A stretch of DNA of 64,000 bases from Hemicordylus capensis (taxonomy: Eukaryota; Chordata; Lepidosauria; Squamata; Cordylidae): contig NC_069670.1 of assembly GCF_027244095.1 (NCBI RefSeq), positions 15,829,320 through 15,893,319 on the forward strand, in the 5' to 3' direction. A program made the position numbers and the translations under genes. The number at the start of each line of letters is the position of its first letter. The stretch's first letter is position 1. The notes beneath the pieces were generated by a model, which was given only the letters and a program-made list of their open reading frames with translations, was not told the DNA's origin and searched no databases. Shown in pieces: positions 21,219 to 31,666 of this stretch.

Positions 21219-21356
21219 TAATTAAGACTTCAAGCCCCAAGGCATGACCAGGAGCATTGGTCCTGGAAGTATATAAAGGTACACCACGGATGCCTTCAAC
21301 TCACAGCTCCACTTGATCCTCATTCTTCTCACAGCTTCTGCTCCTTGGAGAGGAAG
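21219..21356 (+). promoter_or_regulatory. G2 promoter and non-coding exon 1
   Basis: TAATTA at 21219-21224 within TTTGCTAATTAAG, TATATAAA at 21270-21277, and exon 1 about 21300-21356 ending GGAAG before GTAAGG. The intron is 21357-22138 (782 bp). No ATG-led reading frame of note lies in exon 1, so it is a 5' UTR exon as in other squamate CBP genes. Confidence 0.87.
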
Positions 21357-22159
21357 GTAAGGTCTGTCGTCCACGGTCTGCTTCTTGGTACAGCCTATCT
21401 GAACTTTGACCTCTTCCTCTGATTGTCCTGAAAATATGTTTGTTTGTGTTTTTTGTTTGTTTGTTTCTTTGTTTCTTTGTTTGTTTGTATGGACCCACAA
21501 CAAAAGGCTGCAGGATAGACCTGATATTCATACATTGCCTGTGCCTGTGCTTGATCACTGGGAAAGCTTTAGGCTCCTTTCCCCCTCAGAAGCAGAAAGG
21601 GGTGTGACTGTCTTGAGAGAGTATCCTTCATACTGAGAAAATTTCAGTTCTTTTTGTCTTGGCGCCAGGGGGACTGTCTGCTTATCCAGATGGGTTTCAA
21701 TGGGTAGATGACATGGCAAAAAGAACCAGTGAAAGATGCATAGTGAAACATTCCTTGCCCCCACCTCACTGTTATGTTCCATCAGCTCGGTCCACCTGAT
21801 TGTCTGTTAACTGCCCTCTGAGTCTGCGAACATTCCATTCCATTGAGTTACCTTGGGGCAGGTTTGGCATGCCTCCCAGCCCTTATCTTTTCTTTTCTTC
21901 CAACTATGTTCTGACTCAGTAGAAGGAAGCTTCCTGCTAGAGCTGCTGTTTAATACCTATTCTATCCCCTTACATTTTTTGGCAAGAGCCTCTCCTCTCC
22001 CATGCATTTGTCCCGTCTCCTTCTCAAAGCCTCTGACCTAGGGGCCATCCCACTGTCTTCTACCCCTGTCTTATGGTGATATGGGTTTTTTCTCATTACA
22101 CTTCTCATGCCTAACCAGATCTCTGGCCCTCCTTCCAGGTTGATTCCTACTACTCAGAC

Positions 22160-22537
22160 ATGACCAACTGTGGACCAGCCTGCACCGTCCGCTCCTGCGC
22201 TTCCAGCCCTGTCGTTGGCTTTGGATCAGCAGGCAGCTACAGCCTTGGCAATGGCGGTCTCGGCTACGGCTACGGAGGTCTCGGCTACAGAGGTCTCGGC
22301 TATGGCTACGGTGCCGGCGACTTGGCTGAAACATCTGGCACCCTGGGCACCCTGGGCAGAGTCTTCCCTTCCTGCAGCAACCAGATCCCCCCAGCAGAGT
22401 TGGTGTTCAAGCCAGCCCCCATTGTCGTGACCATCCCAGGACCCATCCTGTCCCCTAGCTGCGAGCCCGTCACCGTGGGAGGAAACACCCCCTGCACTAT
22501 TAATGGTTCCGGGATCGTAGCCAGCAGAGGTCTCTAG
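22160..22537 (+). CDS. Short corneous beta protein (beta-keratin), G2, 125 aa
   Basis: Corneous beta protein of the keratinocyte cytoskeleton. It begins MTNCGPACTVRSCASSP. A Gly/Tyr-rich linker with GLGYGYGG-type repeats (about residues 25-54) precedes the core at about 72-106, which contains PSC, PGPIL and SCEPVTVGG. It stops at TAG (22535-22537), two codons after the SRG motif. A second in-frame TGA (22550-22552) matches the stop of G1 and G5, and 18 open codons ending CLPC follow to a TAA at 22607. The coding exon starts at 22139 after CCTTCCAG. It is the right-hand member of the divergent pair with G1, whose exon 1 and 3' UTR are homologous, so the pair probably arose by inverted duplication. 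G6 is its near-identical tandem duplicate. Confidence 0.93.
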   Translation: MTNCGPACTVRSCASSPVVGFGSAGSYSLGNGGLGYGYGGLGYRGLGYGYGAGDLAETSGTLGTLGRVFPSCSNQIPPAELVFKPAPIVVTIPGPILSPSCEPVTVGGNTPCTINGSGIVASRGL

Positions 22538-22856
22538 GGTCCTGGTTTATGAGGGGGCCATTATGGAAGATGCTTTGGTGGCCGGGGGAAACCCTGCTTG
22601 CCCTGCTAAATCATCATGGACTGTCAACACCGGAAACGAACCACTGAAAGATCCACGACGTTCTATCTGGGTATCGGTCACAGTGTGCTGAGCCGATTCT
22701 CAATTCCATGTGATGTCCCTTGGAATTGGGGAGGACTCAGCACCCTTAGGAATCAGGCCCAGACTTTCTCTCACATGCCTGCTTTCTCTGTCAATTTTTT
22801 ATTCATTTCTTCTGTTGTTCATTTATTCATGTCAGCCTCTTGGTACCCTCCAGAAG

Positions 22857-23399
22857 AATAAAGAGAAAATATGTCCTTAAAATTTGCCACCAATTCAGTT
22901 AGGAAATCAGGAATTCTGCAAACGAGGGAGGAAAGATTTCCTTCTAAATGTAGAGGATGTCATGATGAAATGTAGAGGAAGGGAACTGGTCTTGTGGTAG
23001 CAAGCATGATTTGTCCCCTTAGCTAAGCAGGGTCCACCCTGGTTGCATATGAAAGGGAGACTAGAAGTGTGAGCACTGGGAGAGATTCCCCTTAGGGGAT
23101 GGAGCTGCTCTGGGAAGAGCATCTAGGTTCCAAGTTCCCTCCCTGGCATCTCTGATAGAGATTCCTGCCTGCAACCTGGGACATGTGTCTGCTAGTGTGT
23201 GTAGTCAATACTGAGCAAGATTTACCTATGTACATATCGCAGTTGCCTATGTTCCTATGTTCCTCCTCTCTTTTTGTTTTTGAAAGTTCCACAGTGGAGA
23301 ACTGGTTCCCTCACAGGTATCCTATGTGCTTCATCCTCTTCAAAACTGCTTTCTGAAAAAATGTTCACTCAAATGTCTTTCTCCCCCATTCTGAATAAA
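22857..23399 (+). terminator. G2 polyadenylation signals (two AATAAA, SINE between)
   Basis: AATAAA at 22857-22862 and 23394-23399. The SINE at 22984-23262 inserted between them, so the distal signal, homologous to the distal one of G1, is displaced. Confidence 0.65.
22984..23262 (+). mobile_element. 5S-headed SINE in G2 3' region
   Basis: Plus orientation: CTGGTCTTGTGGTAGCAAGC, TTAGCTAAGCAGGGTCC, GGGAGACTAG, then the tRNA-SINE-like body and a TTCCTATGTTCC tail. Confidence 0.82.
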
Positions 23400-23529
23400 T
23401 CTTACTGTGCATCATAATATTGACCTGCTCTGCTTTTATTTTAATGTACATATTCATATAAAACAAAGTCTGGTATAGAATCTCTTGGAATAAATCGGTT
23501 CGCTCAGTTAAACGAACAGAAATACAACA

Positions 23530-23780
23530 AATATTCATATACTGCTTTACTACACACACACAAAATGCCAAAGTGGTTTACGTAGATATACATACATACA
23601 TAAAATGGCTTCCTGTCCCCAAAGGGCTCACAATCTAAAAAGAAGCATATGATAGACACCAGCAACAGCCACTGGAGGGATGCTGTGTTGGGGATGAATA
23701 GGGCCAGTGGCTCTCCCCCTGCTAAATAAAGAGCATTATCACTTTAAAAAAGTACCTCTTTATTCAGTTAGTGGGAGACC
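23530..23780. repeat. Unclassified interspersed repeat (GGCTCACAATC family)
   Basis: Same family as 17371: CCCAAAGGGCTCACAATCTA, then CTCTCCCCCTGCTAAATAAAG. Confidence 0.6.
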
Positions 23781-23787
23781 TTTGCTG

Positions 23788-24022
23788 AGTTGTTGTTGTT
23801 GTTGTTGTTACATTTATATCCCACTCTTCCTCCAAGGAGCCCAGAGCGGTGTACTACATACTTGAGTTTCTCCTCATAACAACCCTGTGAAGTAGGTTAG
23901 GCTGAGAGAGGAGTGACTGGCCCAGAGTCACCCAGCTAGTTTCACGACTGAATGGGGATTTGAACTCGGGTCTCTCTGGTCCTAGTCCAGCACTCTAACC
24001 ACTACACCACGCTGGCTCTCTA
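23788..24022 (-). mobile_element. Sauria-type SINE
   Basis: On the minus strand: tRNA-like head GCGTGGTGTAGTGGTTAGAG with GAGTTCAAATCCCC, body with CCCTGGGCCAGTCACTCC-like strings, and a tail GTGGGATATAAATGTAACAA, the layout of Sauria SINEs. Confidence 0.8.
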
Positions 24023-24214
24023 GCATCTATTAAAGGCATCTGGCAGTTGACCAATGAGTATCAGGGATACAACCAGACAAGATTGCATTTCCAAAAAGGA
24101 TTTGGATGGATATGGGAACTGTTAAACATAAGGGTTCATATTAAACCAAATTAATGTGATAATTAATCCTATTAAACCAAGTCGGACCCCTGGCACGCAG
24201 GAAACGAGGAAGTT

Positions 24215-24480
24215 TCCTTTTTACTGTCCTGAATGAGTGCTTGGTTGTGGTAATGGACTGAATGGATGGGAAAAAATGAGGCTCAACCCATATAAGACTA
24301 AGATAATGTTGGTTGGTGGGTCATCCATCTGAGAGAATGGTGTTCAGCTGTTCTAGATGGGGTTGTACTCCCCCTAAAGGACCAGGTCGGGAATCTGGGG
24401 GTTCTCATCATCAATCCAGCACTGTGGTCATTAGAGGCTCAATTGACCTCTGTGGCTCAGAGCACCTTTTATGCACTGGC
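24215..24480 (+). mobile_element. L2/CR1-type LINE reverse transcriptase fragment
   Basis: The plus strand reads WMDGKKMRLNPYKTKIMLVGG and later a LRPYL-like end, the RT C-terminal region. Several stops. Confidence 0.65.
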
Positions 24481-24499
24481 TGAGACCTTATCTGTATGG

Positions 24500-24745
24500 A
24501 GATAGGAACATCAGAAGCTGCGTTATAAAGAGTCAGGCCCTTAGTCCATCTAGCTCAGGGTTGTCGACAATGAACAGCAGTAGATCTCCAAGGTTTCAGG
24601 CTCAGGGGTCTTTCCCAGCCCTACCTGGAGATGCTGCCAGAGATGGAACCTAGGACCTTCTTCATTTAAGATGCTTTTCCACTCATCCCCTAAGGGGAAA
24701 TTCTTACAGTGCTTATATGTAGTCCCTCATCATGAGGGAGGACAG
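24500..24745 (-). mobile_element. SINE downstream of G2
   Basis: Tail AACATCAGAAGCTGCG through CCCCTAAGGGGAAATTCTTAC. The truncated gene remnant at 3905 joins into this SINE. Confidence 0.7.
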
Positions 24746-24842
24746 AGAATTGGCTTATTTTCAAGCAAATTGCAGAGCACTTGCTTATTTCTAACCCATA
24801 ATGGAAAGAGAAACTGCTTGTTTTCAACCCAAGTTGTGGCCA

Positions 24843-25393
24843 CTGATCACGATCTGCAACAACAATGGTTTAATCTCCATCCCATTGGGATGTGGACATC
24901 AACCCCTCCCTTTTTGTTTGCAGCAGGAAGAGATGACCACGAGTCATCTCTACAAAACAAAATGCCACCCACCCTCTGGATTGATTGCCTCTTTAGCATT
25001 ACAAGGAAGCTTAGTATTTTGTGGCTCGGATGCTTGGAATTCTTCAGCCACTTTCAAAGAGCAAAATGAACATTCTGGGTCCATGGCACCAGCAGCTTAA
25101 CGCCTGGAATCGGAAGATGTCGAGTCACCAGATGTCCCTGCATTGGCACTCCCAAGTCAATGATGCATCATCAAGCCTTTCTGATGACTGGGCAAATACC
25201 AGGCCAAATATCAAAAGGATGCTCGTGTCATTGAGCTTCAACTAGGGCCATTGAGCCAATTTGTTGGTTTTAATAAAGATCAAACCACCGTTGATTCCAG
25301 AGATTATCCTTCCTCCTTGGGTGTAGTGCTTCCTCTCCTCCTCCCTTGACCTAGACCAGTCGAGTCTCTATCCTGGCACTTAGCCTTTAAGAA
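24843..25393 (+). repeat. Inverted relative of the 552-bp unit, copy 2
   Basis: Same element downstream of G2, so G2 lies between inverted repeats. Confidence 0.6.
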
Positions 25394-25404
25394 ATAGACA
25401 CTTT

Positions 25405-25758
25405 GAGGCTATTCTCATGATCACTGGAAAGTGAGATAAGGGAGCTTAGCCCACTTTCCAGGGATCGTGGGAACCACCGGGCTCGCAGGGAAGCCTGGTG
25501 CTCCCAAGGCAGCTAGCCCGCCTAATTCCCCCTTCCCTTAAATGAGGTTAATGGAGCAACACACAGCAACACACGAATAGACCCCCCCGATCCCTGCAGC
25601 CCCCGCCAGCTCCATGACAGAGCCGGCAGTCATGCGGGTGGCTGATCCAGCCACCCAGGGCTGCCTTTTGATTGTCTGCAGGGAGAGTGGGCTAAGCCCA
25701 CTCCAACACAGACCCAGAAGAAGCTCTTCTCACCAATCGTGAGAAGAGCTTCTTTATC
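25405..25758. mobile_element. Palindromic MITE-like element, copy 2
   Basis: Same element as 4632-4985, with a few base changes. Confidence 0.45.
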
Positions 25759-25904
25759 TCAAAAGGTTTCTTTCTCCTAGAGGAGGTTCTCTGCCAGGCA
25801 CAAAAGGATTAGGGTGAGGGTTTCCCAACCCAGCAACTCCCAGCCCAAAGGTCTCTTTTTCTTATGGCAGGACTTCACAATTTTGGCCCACCTGCAGATG
25901 TAGG

Positions 25905-26243
25905 ACTATATCACCCCTGAGTATTGGCCACTGTGGAACACCATTGGTCCATCTAACTCAGTATTGTCTACACTGATTTGCAGCAGCACTCCAAGATTAC
26001 AGACAAGAAACTTTCCCAGCCCTACTTGGAGATGCCAGAGCTTGAATCTGGGACTTTCTGCATGCCAACATTCAGATGTTCTTGGAACCTTCTGCTCTTC
26101 CCAGAGCGGCTCCATCCCGAAGGGAATTTCTTACAAGTGCTCAGATATGGTCCCCCATTCAAATGCAATCAGAGCAGATCCTGCTCAGCTAATGGGACAC
26201 GTCATGCTTGCTACGACAAGATCAGCTCTCCTCCCATTAGGGG
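25905..26243 (-). mobile_element. Block C copy 2: SINE with 5S-like head
   Basis: Same element, same position in block C. Confidence 0.7.
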
Positions 26244-26378
26244 GATGGAGAGGTGGGGTTATGGCTCCCCAACTGTGGCGGCTATTTCAGTGGTGGTGGG
26301 GCACAGAAAGTTTAGTAGAGGGGAAGCGAAAACAGAAACTTAATAACAGTTTCCCCTTCCAGCTGCCTTGTCAGTTCT

Positions 26379-26579
26379 TTGAACTTGGGGAGCAGTGCCA
26401 ACTGCCCACAGAACCTCACCTTGTTCTTTTGCAATGCCAGTCCAGTCCAAAATAAAACAGAAATTATTTATGATCTGATTATGGATGAGGGATACGATCT
26501 GGTGTCTGTTACAGAATCCTGGTTGAGGGAGGCTAGTGGCTCAATTTGGTCCCAGCTTCTCCCTCCAGGATACTTTTTA
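26379..26579 (+). mobile_element. CR1/L2-type LINE endonuclease fragment, copy 2
   Basis: Same fragment, with SVTESWL. Confidence 0.75.
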
Positions 26580-26604
26580 AAAGTCTGGGAGCCAGTGTAG
26601 CAGA

Positions 26605-26726
26605 TAGGGTTAGGGTGAGGGTGAGGGTGAGGGTGAGGGTCAGGGTCAGGGTTAGGGTTAGGGTTAGGTTTCAGTTTCAGTTTCAGGTTAGGGTCAGGGT
26701 CAGGGTCAGGGTCAGGGTCAGGTTCA
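26605..26726 (+). repeat. TTAGGG-like hexamer array, copy 2 (about 122 bp)
   Basis: GTGAGG, TCAGGG and TTAGGG units with a TTTCAG-rich spacer. No GTTAGT run. Confidence 0.85.
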
Positions 26727-26951
26727 GAGACTGGCATTATTTGTCCATTTTCAAAGTGAGCCCCACATACAATGCACTGCAATAATCTAAACAGAAGGTT
26801 ACCAGAGCATAGCTAGCTCACTAAACTATCTTCTGAGAGGAGATCTTAACATGTGGTAGCAAACATAAATTGTCCACTTTGCTAATCAACATTTGCTTTG
26901 TTTTGCACTTGGATGAGTGACTATATTTGAGCAGGGTACGATATTTCCCTT

Positions 26952-27147
26952 AGGGGATGGCACCTTAGCTCAGTGGAAGAACATCTGCATGCCTCCATGC
27001 AGAAGTTTGCAGGTTCAATCCCTGGCAACATCTCTAGGTAGGTCTGGGATAGTCTCCTGCCTAAAACTATTATGGGTAATACTGTGTTAAATGGACCAGT
27101 GGCGGGACTCAGTATAAGACAGCTTCCTCTGTTCCTGTCTTCATCCA
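26952..27147 (+). mobile_element. tRNA-headed SINE, copy 2
   Basis: Block C duplicate of the SINE at 6195. Confidence 0.75.
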
Positions 27148-27299
27148 TGTAATGTCTCAGGCAGTGCATCAGCCAAAGCAGATAGAAGTGCTCCAAGAAG
27201 CTACTGAGGCTTTATGATCTGGACCGATGAGCACCTCCAGCTTGCAAACCTGGCCCTTTAGGGGGGATGCCGCCCCATCAGGAATAGGATGGACATCAT

Positions 27300-27638
27300 T
27301 CACCCCGACAGATTAACCCCCCAAAACAATATCTCCATCTTCTCTCTGAGTCTCGGTTTGTCCACAAAGAACTGATAAAAAGCATCACAGCAGAACAAAG
27401 TCTCCGAGGGTTGGTTCGAATGGGAAGGAGCCTGAATCAGACTCCTCACAACACAGGACAGCTCTGCTGGACACGAACCCCCAGAACCAATGCGGGTAGA
27501 ACAGAAGTGGGGTTTTGCCGCACACACCGCCTCCGCATAAACCTTCAAATGGGCTCTATGCTGCGTCCTGTCACATTCAAGCCGCATTCTCCTCCACTTG
27601 CACACCAGTCGCCTAACTTGCTGCTTCAGACCCCGCAT
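27300..27638 (-). mobile_element. CR1/L2-type LINE ORF2 fragment, copy 2
   Basis: Same fragment as 6543-6881, open frame kept. Confidence 0.7.
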
Positions 27639-27989
27639 TCTTCATATATGTTCAGCTCCTCCTACATTTCACTCAATTTCTATTTGGAAATGTGCTGTTA
27701 TCCAACAAGCCTCATCTTCTGCCCCACTTAACCCCCAATGCACATTGTCGCAATGAGTCCCCATTTTCCCCACCTGGAAGTGGGATAGTGAATAGAGGTG
27801 GAGAAGTCCTCTCCTCAGCTTGTGTGCCCTTCCTCTCCACACTTGCCTCTGAGCCCTCCCACCTGTGGTTCTGTGTTCTCAGTCCAAAGCCCTCCCTGAG
27901 ATCTGGAGACAGCCCCCACCACACAGTCATAAATTGGGCCAGGGGGTTTCAAGTAGACCAAGAGACTCGTGTTAGAGTGCAGCATGGAT

Positions 27990-27995
27990 TTTATT
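27990..27995 (-). terminator. G3 polyadenylation signal
   Basis: Minus-strand AATAAA about 300 bases after the G3 stop, in CAATAAAATCC. Confidence 0.65.
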
Positions 27996-28292
27996 GAAAA
28001 GGAGTGGAGGGAACAATTGTAGGAGATGAAGGTTGTGAAAATGATACAGGCAAGCTCAAGAAGAGAGTGGGGCTCCGTCTTGGAAAGGAGACATTCAGGA
28101 AACAAAGCGGAAAGGGGGGCAAGAGAGGGGTAGCGGACGTTAATACAGGAGCTGGAGGCTGGGAGGATGGTCCCAGAACCTCACAGCTCTTCTCACTCCG
28201 GGTCTAGATGCTCCGTCACAGAACTCGATGGTGGCTGTCCGTTCCTGGTCATTTCTGCTTTCATGGGGATCTTCTTTTCAGCATTAAGAGGT

Positions 28293-28793
28293 TTATACGC
28301 AGATGTTCCCACAGACGCTCCCACGGTGCCCCAGGAGAGATCTCCTTCCGTAATATCCACCCCCACTTCCAGGGGCTCCGTAACCCAAGCCAGAACACAG
28401 GATGCCAAGTAGACCGGATCCTAAAATCCCGGAACCCCCAATGGCACAGGGAGTGTTGCCTCCCACGGAGACGGGCTCGCAGCTAGCGGACAGGATGGCT
28501 CCTGGGATGGTCACCACGGAGGGAGGTGGCTGGATAACGACCTCTCCTGGGGGGAGCTGGTTGATGCAAGAAGGGAGGAGTCCCCCCAGGGTGCCCAGGG
28601 TGCCAGAATTTTCGACGGCTCCGTAGCCATAGCCCAGACCTCCGTAGCCAAGACCTCCATAGCCATAGCCGAGACCTCCATAGCTGTAGCCGAGACCGCC
28701 GTATCCAAGACCACCGGAGCCTGCTGACCCAAAGCCAACAACAGGGCTGGAAGCGCAGGAGGGGACGGTACAGGCTGGTCCACAGTTGGCCAT
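28293..28793 (-). CDS. Glycine-rich corneous beta protein (beta-keratin), G3, 166 aa
   Basis: Full-length CBP: MANCGPACTVPSCASSP head, then a long GLGYGG/GYSYGG repeat region (about residues 26-57), a core around 74-110 with PPSVVTIPGAIL and SCEPVSVGG, and a Gly/Ser tail ending RGSVCGNIC-V. Cysteines at both ends are expected to crosslink filaments in the cornified cell. Compared with its duplicate G7 the coding exon has about 40 base differences in 501 bp, mostly in the core and tail, while flanks differ by roughly 1-2%. Its tail (LLGILCSGLGYGAPGSGG) departs from the family pattern seen in G4 and G7 (LYGGLG, ALGRR) and gains a cysteine. The frame is intact. The exon begins at 28811 after TTTCTTTCAG. 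It is divergent with G4. Confidence 0.95.
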   Translation of the reverse strand: MANCGPACTVPSCASSPVVGFGSAGSGGLGYGGLGYSYGGLGYGYGGLGYGGLGYGYGAVENSGTLGTLGGLLPSCINQLPPGEVVIQPPPSVVTIPGAILSASCEPVSVGGNTPCAIGGSGILGSGLLGILCSGLGYGAPGSGGGYYGRRSLLGHRGSVCGNICV

Positions 28794-30005
28794 TATCTGC
28801 TGGAGGTAAAGCTGAAAGAAAATAGCCTCAGTACAGTGAACTTTGTACTATCAGGAGTGCAGGAGATATTCTGGCTATCGAAATCATTGGCTGTAATTTC
28901 CTACTGTCCTTCAAGTCACCTATTTCCATCAATAACTCAAGTATAATAAAAACAACAACAACAACAACACCATAGGGACCACAGAAATCACCATCAGCCA
29001 ATTACAAAACGCAGCTTTACTGGGAACAGCCTATATTCTGCGACGATATCTATAACAACTGACAATAAAATTCAGCCATCCCAGGTCCTTGGGAAAGACT
29101 CGATGTCTAGATAAAATGAACCAGTCAATGAAACCTGTCTGACTGTGTGAATAAATAAATAATAATAATAAATAACAAAAAAAACCTGCTTTTCAACAAA
29201 TTTTTCATATAGAAAAATAATAGTACATAAATAAAGATGGCTGCCTCACAACTGGACAGTAAACCTAGATTGTTATTGTTTTATCTTTCACGTTATGTTG
29301 TGAATATATCTATGCATCTGAGAGACAGACTGCCCTCTCGTCATCTCTTCTGCCTTGTGGGCTTCACCCTGCTGCTGCACAGACTGTCTGATCCCTTGCT
29401 AAGGAGACATCTCTGGTGATCTGTCAGCAGGTGTGCTTTTCCACACATTTCCAAATGTGTGCACAGAACAACGCTTGCCAGGTTTGATCTCGAGGCAGCC
29501 AGAGTCCATGATCAGAACTCTCTCCCTCAGAGACCAGGGACGTCTGCCGTTCAAATACGACTCAGGCACAGATTCTTATACAAAGAAATCTTGCATCAAC
29601 AGAGCACATTTTAGAGTGCCTGCTACAACATCTAACCACCTGCAAAATGCTCATGTCACTGGGATTTCAACCAATCTGTCCCAGTCCATGGTGTTTTGCT
29701 CTATGAAGCACAGCACCCTAACCCTAACCCTTTTCTTTTCCTTTCTCTCTTTCCCCCCTAATATCAAATCTCCTGCCTTCTGTCAAACATCTCCCCTTTT
29801 CTTCCTTCTCTGTTAGGAAAGGAAAAAGAAAAGCAGTGATGTCCCATTTCTCCTTCCTTCCTCTGAGGCCGTCCATGGCAGGAGGGGAGGCTGAGTGGCT
29901 GTCATGCCACCCCTCCAAATCTGCCACCCAAAGAGGCCTGATTCCACATGCCTCATAGGAGGGCCCGCTCTTTGACAGGTCTGTTCAAAGTGCCTCTTGA
30001 CTTAC

Positions 30006-30155
30006 CTACAGGAGTAGAGAACAAGAGAAGGAGAGCAGATCGAGTGAAGCTGATGGAAGATCTCAGGATGGGGAGGCCTTTTATACCATTTTCTCGGTGT
30101 CCCATGCTGGCCCCGTCAGCTTGGAGACACCACTTTGTGCCTGTGGTTTTAATTA
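30006..30155 (-). promoter_or_regulatory. G3 promoter and non-coding exon 1
   Basis: On the minus strand: CTTGCTAATTAAAAC (TAATTA 30150-30155), TATAAAA (30079-30085), exon 1 about 30055-30006 ending TGTAG before GTAAGTC. The intron is 30005-28812 (1194 bp). TAATTA lies about 64 bp upstream of the TATA box, slightly further than in G1 and G2. Confidence 0.85.
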
Positions 30156-30555
30156 GCAAGCAGCCCAGAGCCATTTGGGAACTGCATCATGCCCCCAAAT
30201 TACTTTAATGAGTCTCAAAGGAGAGGTAAAGTGTTAGCATTTTGACACACCTGCACATTGTGGCTGGCACATTTCTGACACTTTGATCTTCTCCTTTGCA
30301 TTCCTCAGCAAAAATGCATTTCCTTGTTTCCTTCTTCTGTGGCACTGACATCCAAAGGAGTTGGGGCCCTCTTCATTCTTCTTAAAAATGGCTGATCACA
30401 GGGGTTTGCATCCAGACTATGTAACTCAATGGTACTATTCAGGAGTTACTCAAAAGGACACCTTAATTTCCTTGGGATGTACGTTCACAAATTTAGTCAG
30501 TTTCAGTGAGTTCCAGTGAAATACCTGCCCTGTTTCATGCCCCAGATTCCATTTA

Positions 30556-30760
30556 GGATCATAAGAACATACAAAGATCTGACCTAAGGCCCATCTCCCA
30601 GTTTCACACAGTGGCCCACCAGATACCTTGACAAGCCACACAACCAGGAGATGAAGGCCTTCAATAAGCTTGTCCCCCGTGAATTTGTCAAATCCTGCCT
30701 TAAAGCCATCAAAGCTGGCAACTATCTCTACATCCCATGGCAGAGAGTTCCACAGATTTC
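30556..30760 (-). mobile_element. CR1-type LINE 3' end upstream of G3
   Basis: CACAGTGGCCCACCAGATACC and CATGGCAGAGAGTTCCACAG; about 94 bp present in unit 2 is missing near 30661. Confidence 0.75.
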
Positions 30761-30977
30761 AGTTTATATTTGTGCATTATCTGGAATATTCACAGGCCAC
30801 TTTCAACCAACCAAAGTTCTTGAAGTGGTTTCCATAGGGAGAAGAGGGAGAAGATGGATCCCTCTCCCAAAGGGCTCTCAACCAAGGCAGCGTTGGATGT
30901 TGTAAAAATCCCCGTTGTACAGTGAGGAGGGAGGAGGGAGGAAGTCCCGCCCTGCCATATTACTCACCTGCATGCCT

Positions 30978-31138
30978 TCCTGCTCACGCTTACAGTGGGG
31001 CTTGTCTGAAGAGCGCAGAGCCCTACCCGTGATGGTGGGCACATCCATGAATGTGAGGGTGGATCGATCCAACCTCACCATCACAGCAGTGCCTATAATC
31101 ACATAATCGCTTCCCTTTTCTGGCAAGCCCTTTTATAA
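30978..31138 (-). promoter_or_regulatory. Possible minus-strand TATA promoter with exon-like segment
   Basis: On the minus strand TTATAAAAGG (about 31130-31138) is followed by about 150 bases ending GCATGCAG before GTGAGT. The frame is open through the segment (MVRLDRSTLTFMDVPTITG from an internal ATG), but no family is recognised and no downstream exon was found. It lies between the G3 and G4 promoters. Confidence 0.3.
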
Positions 31139-31666
31139 CCATGAGTGGCGTGGCGTGTGGATGATCGATGTAGCAGGGGTGGGACCCCCTCCCCCTTCAT
31201 TCTGCTGTGGGGCTTTTGGCTCCAGTGGGGCTTTTGGATAACATCTGAAAGAAGTTTAAGTAACTCTCCAAACGACGTGCCGCAAGAGGACCTGAAGAAG
31301 GTTTCCTATCCGCAAGGGGATGACAATCTTAAAAAGAGACACAAGGGAAATAGCAGCGACAGCCACTGGTGGGATGATGTCCAGGGCTGGGTAAGGACTC
31401 TTGCTCTCCCCCTGTGCAGTACAAGAGAGCTGCCATTTTGAAAAGGCACCCCTTAACCGAGCTAGCAGGAATCCCTGACCTTTGCCTGAGGGGTAAAGGT
31501 CATATATCATTGATGTCCCATCTCCTCACTCTGCTTTGGAACCCAAAGAGTTCCCAATGTGGTTCCCAGAGCAAAAGCAGAGCCCCCAGGGCATGGGGCA
31601 CACAGTCTAGAAAGTAACCCCAGGGATACAACCAGCAACAGCCAGTGGGAAGGAGGCTTTATTTGA

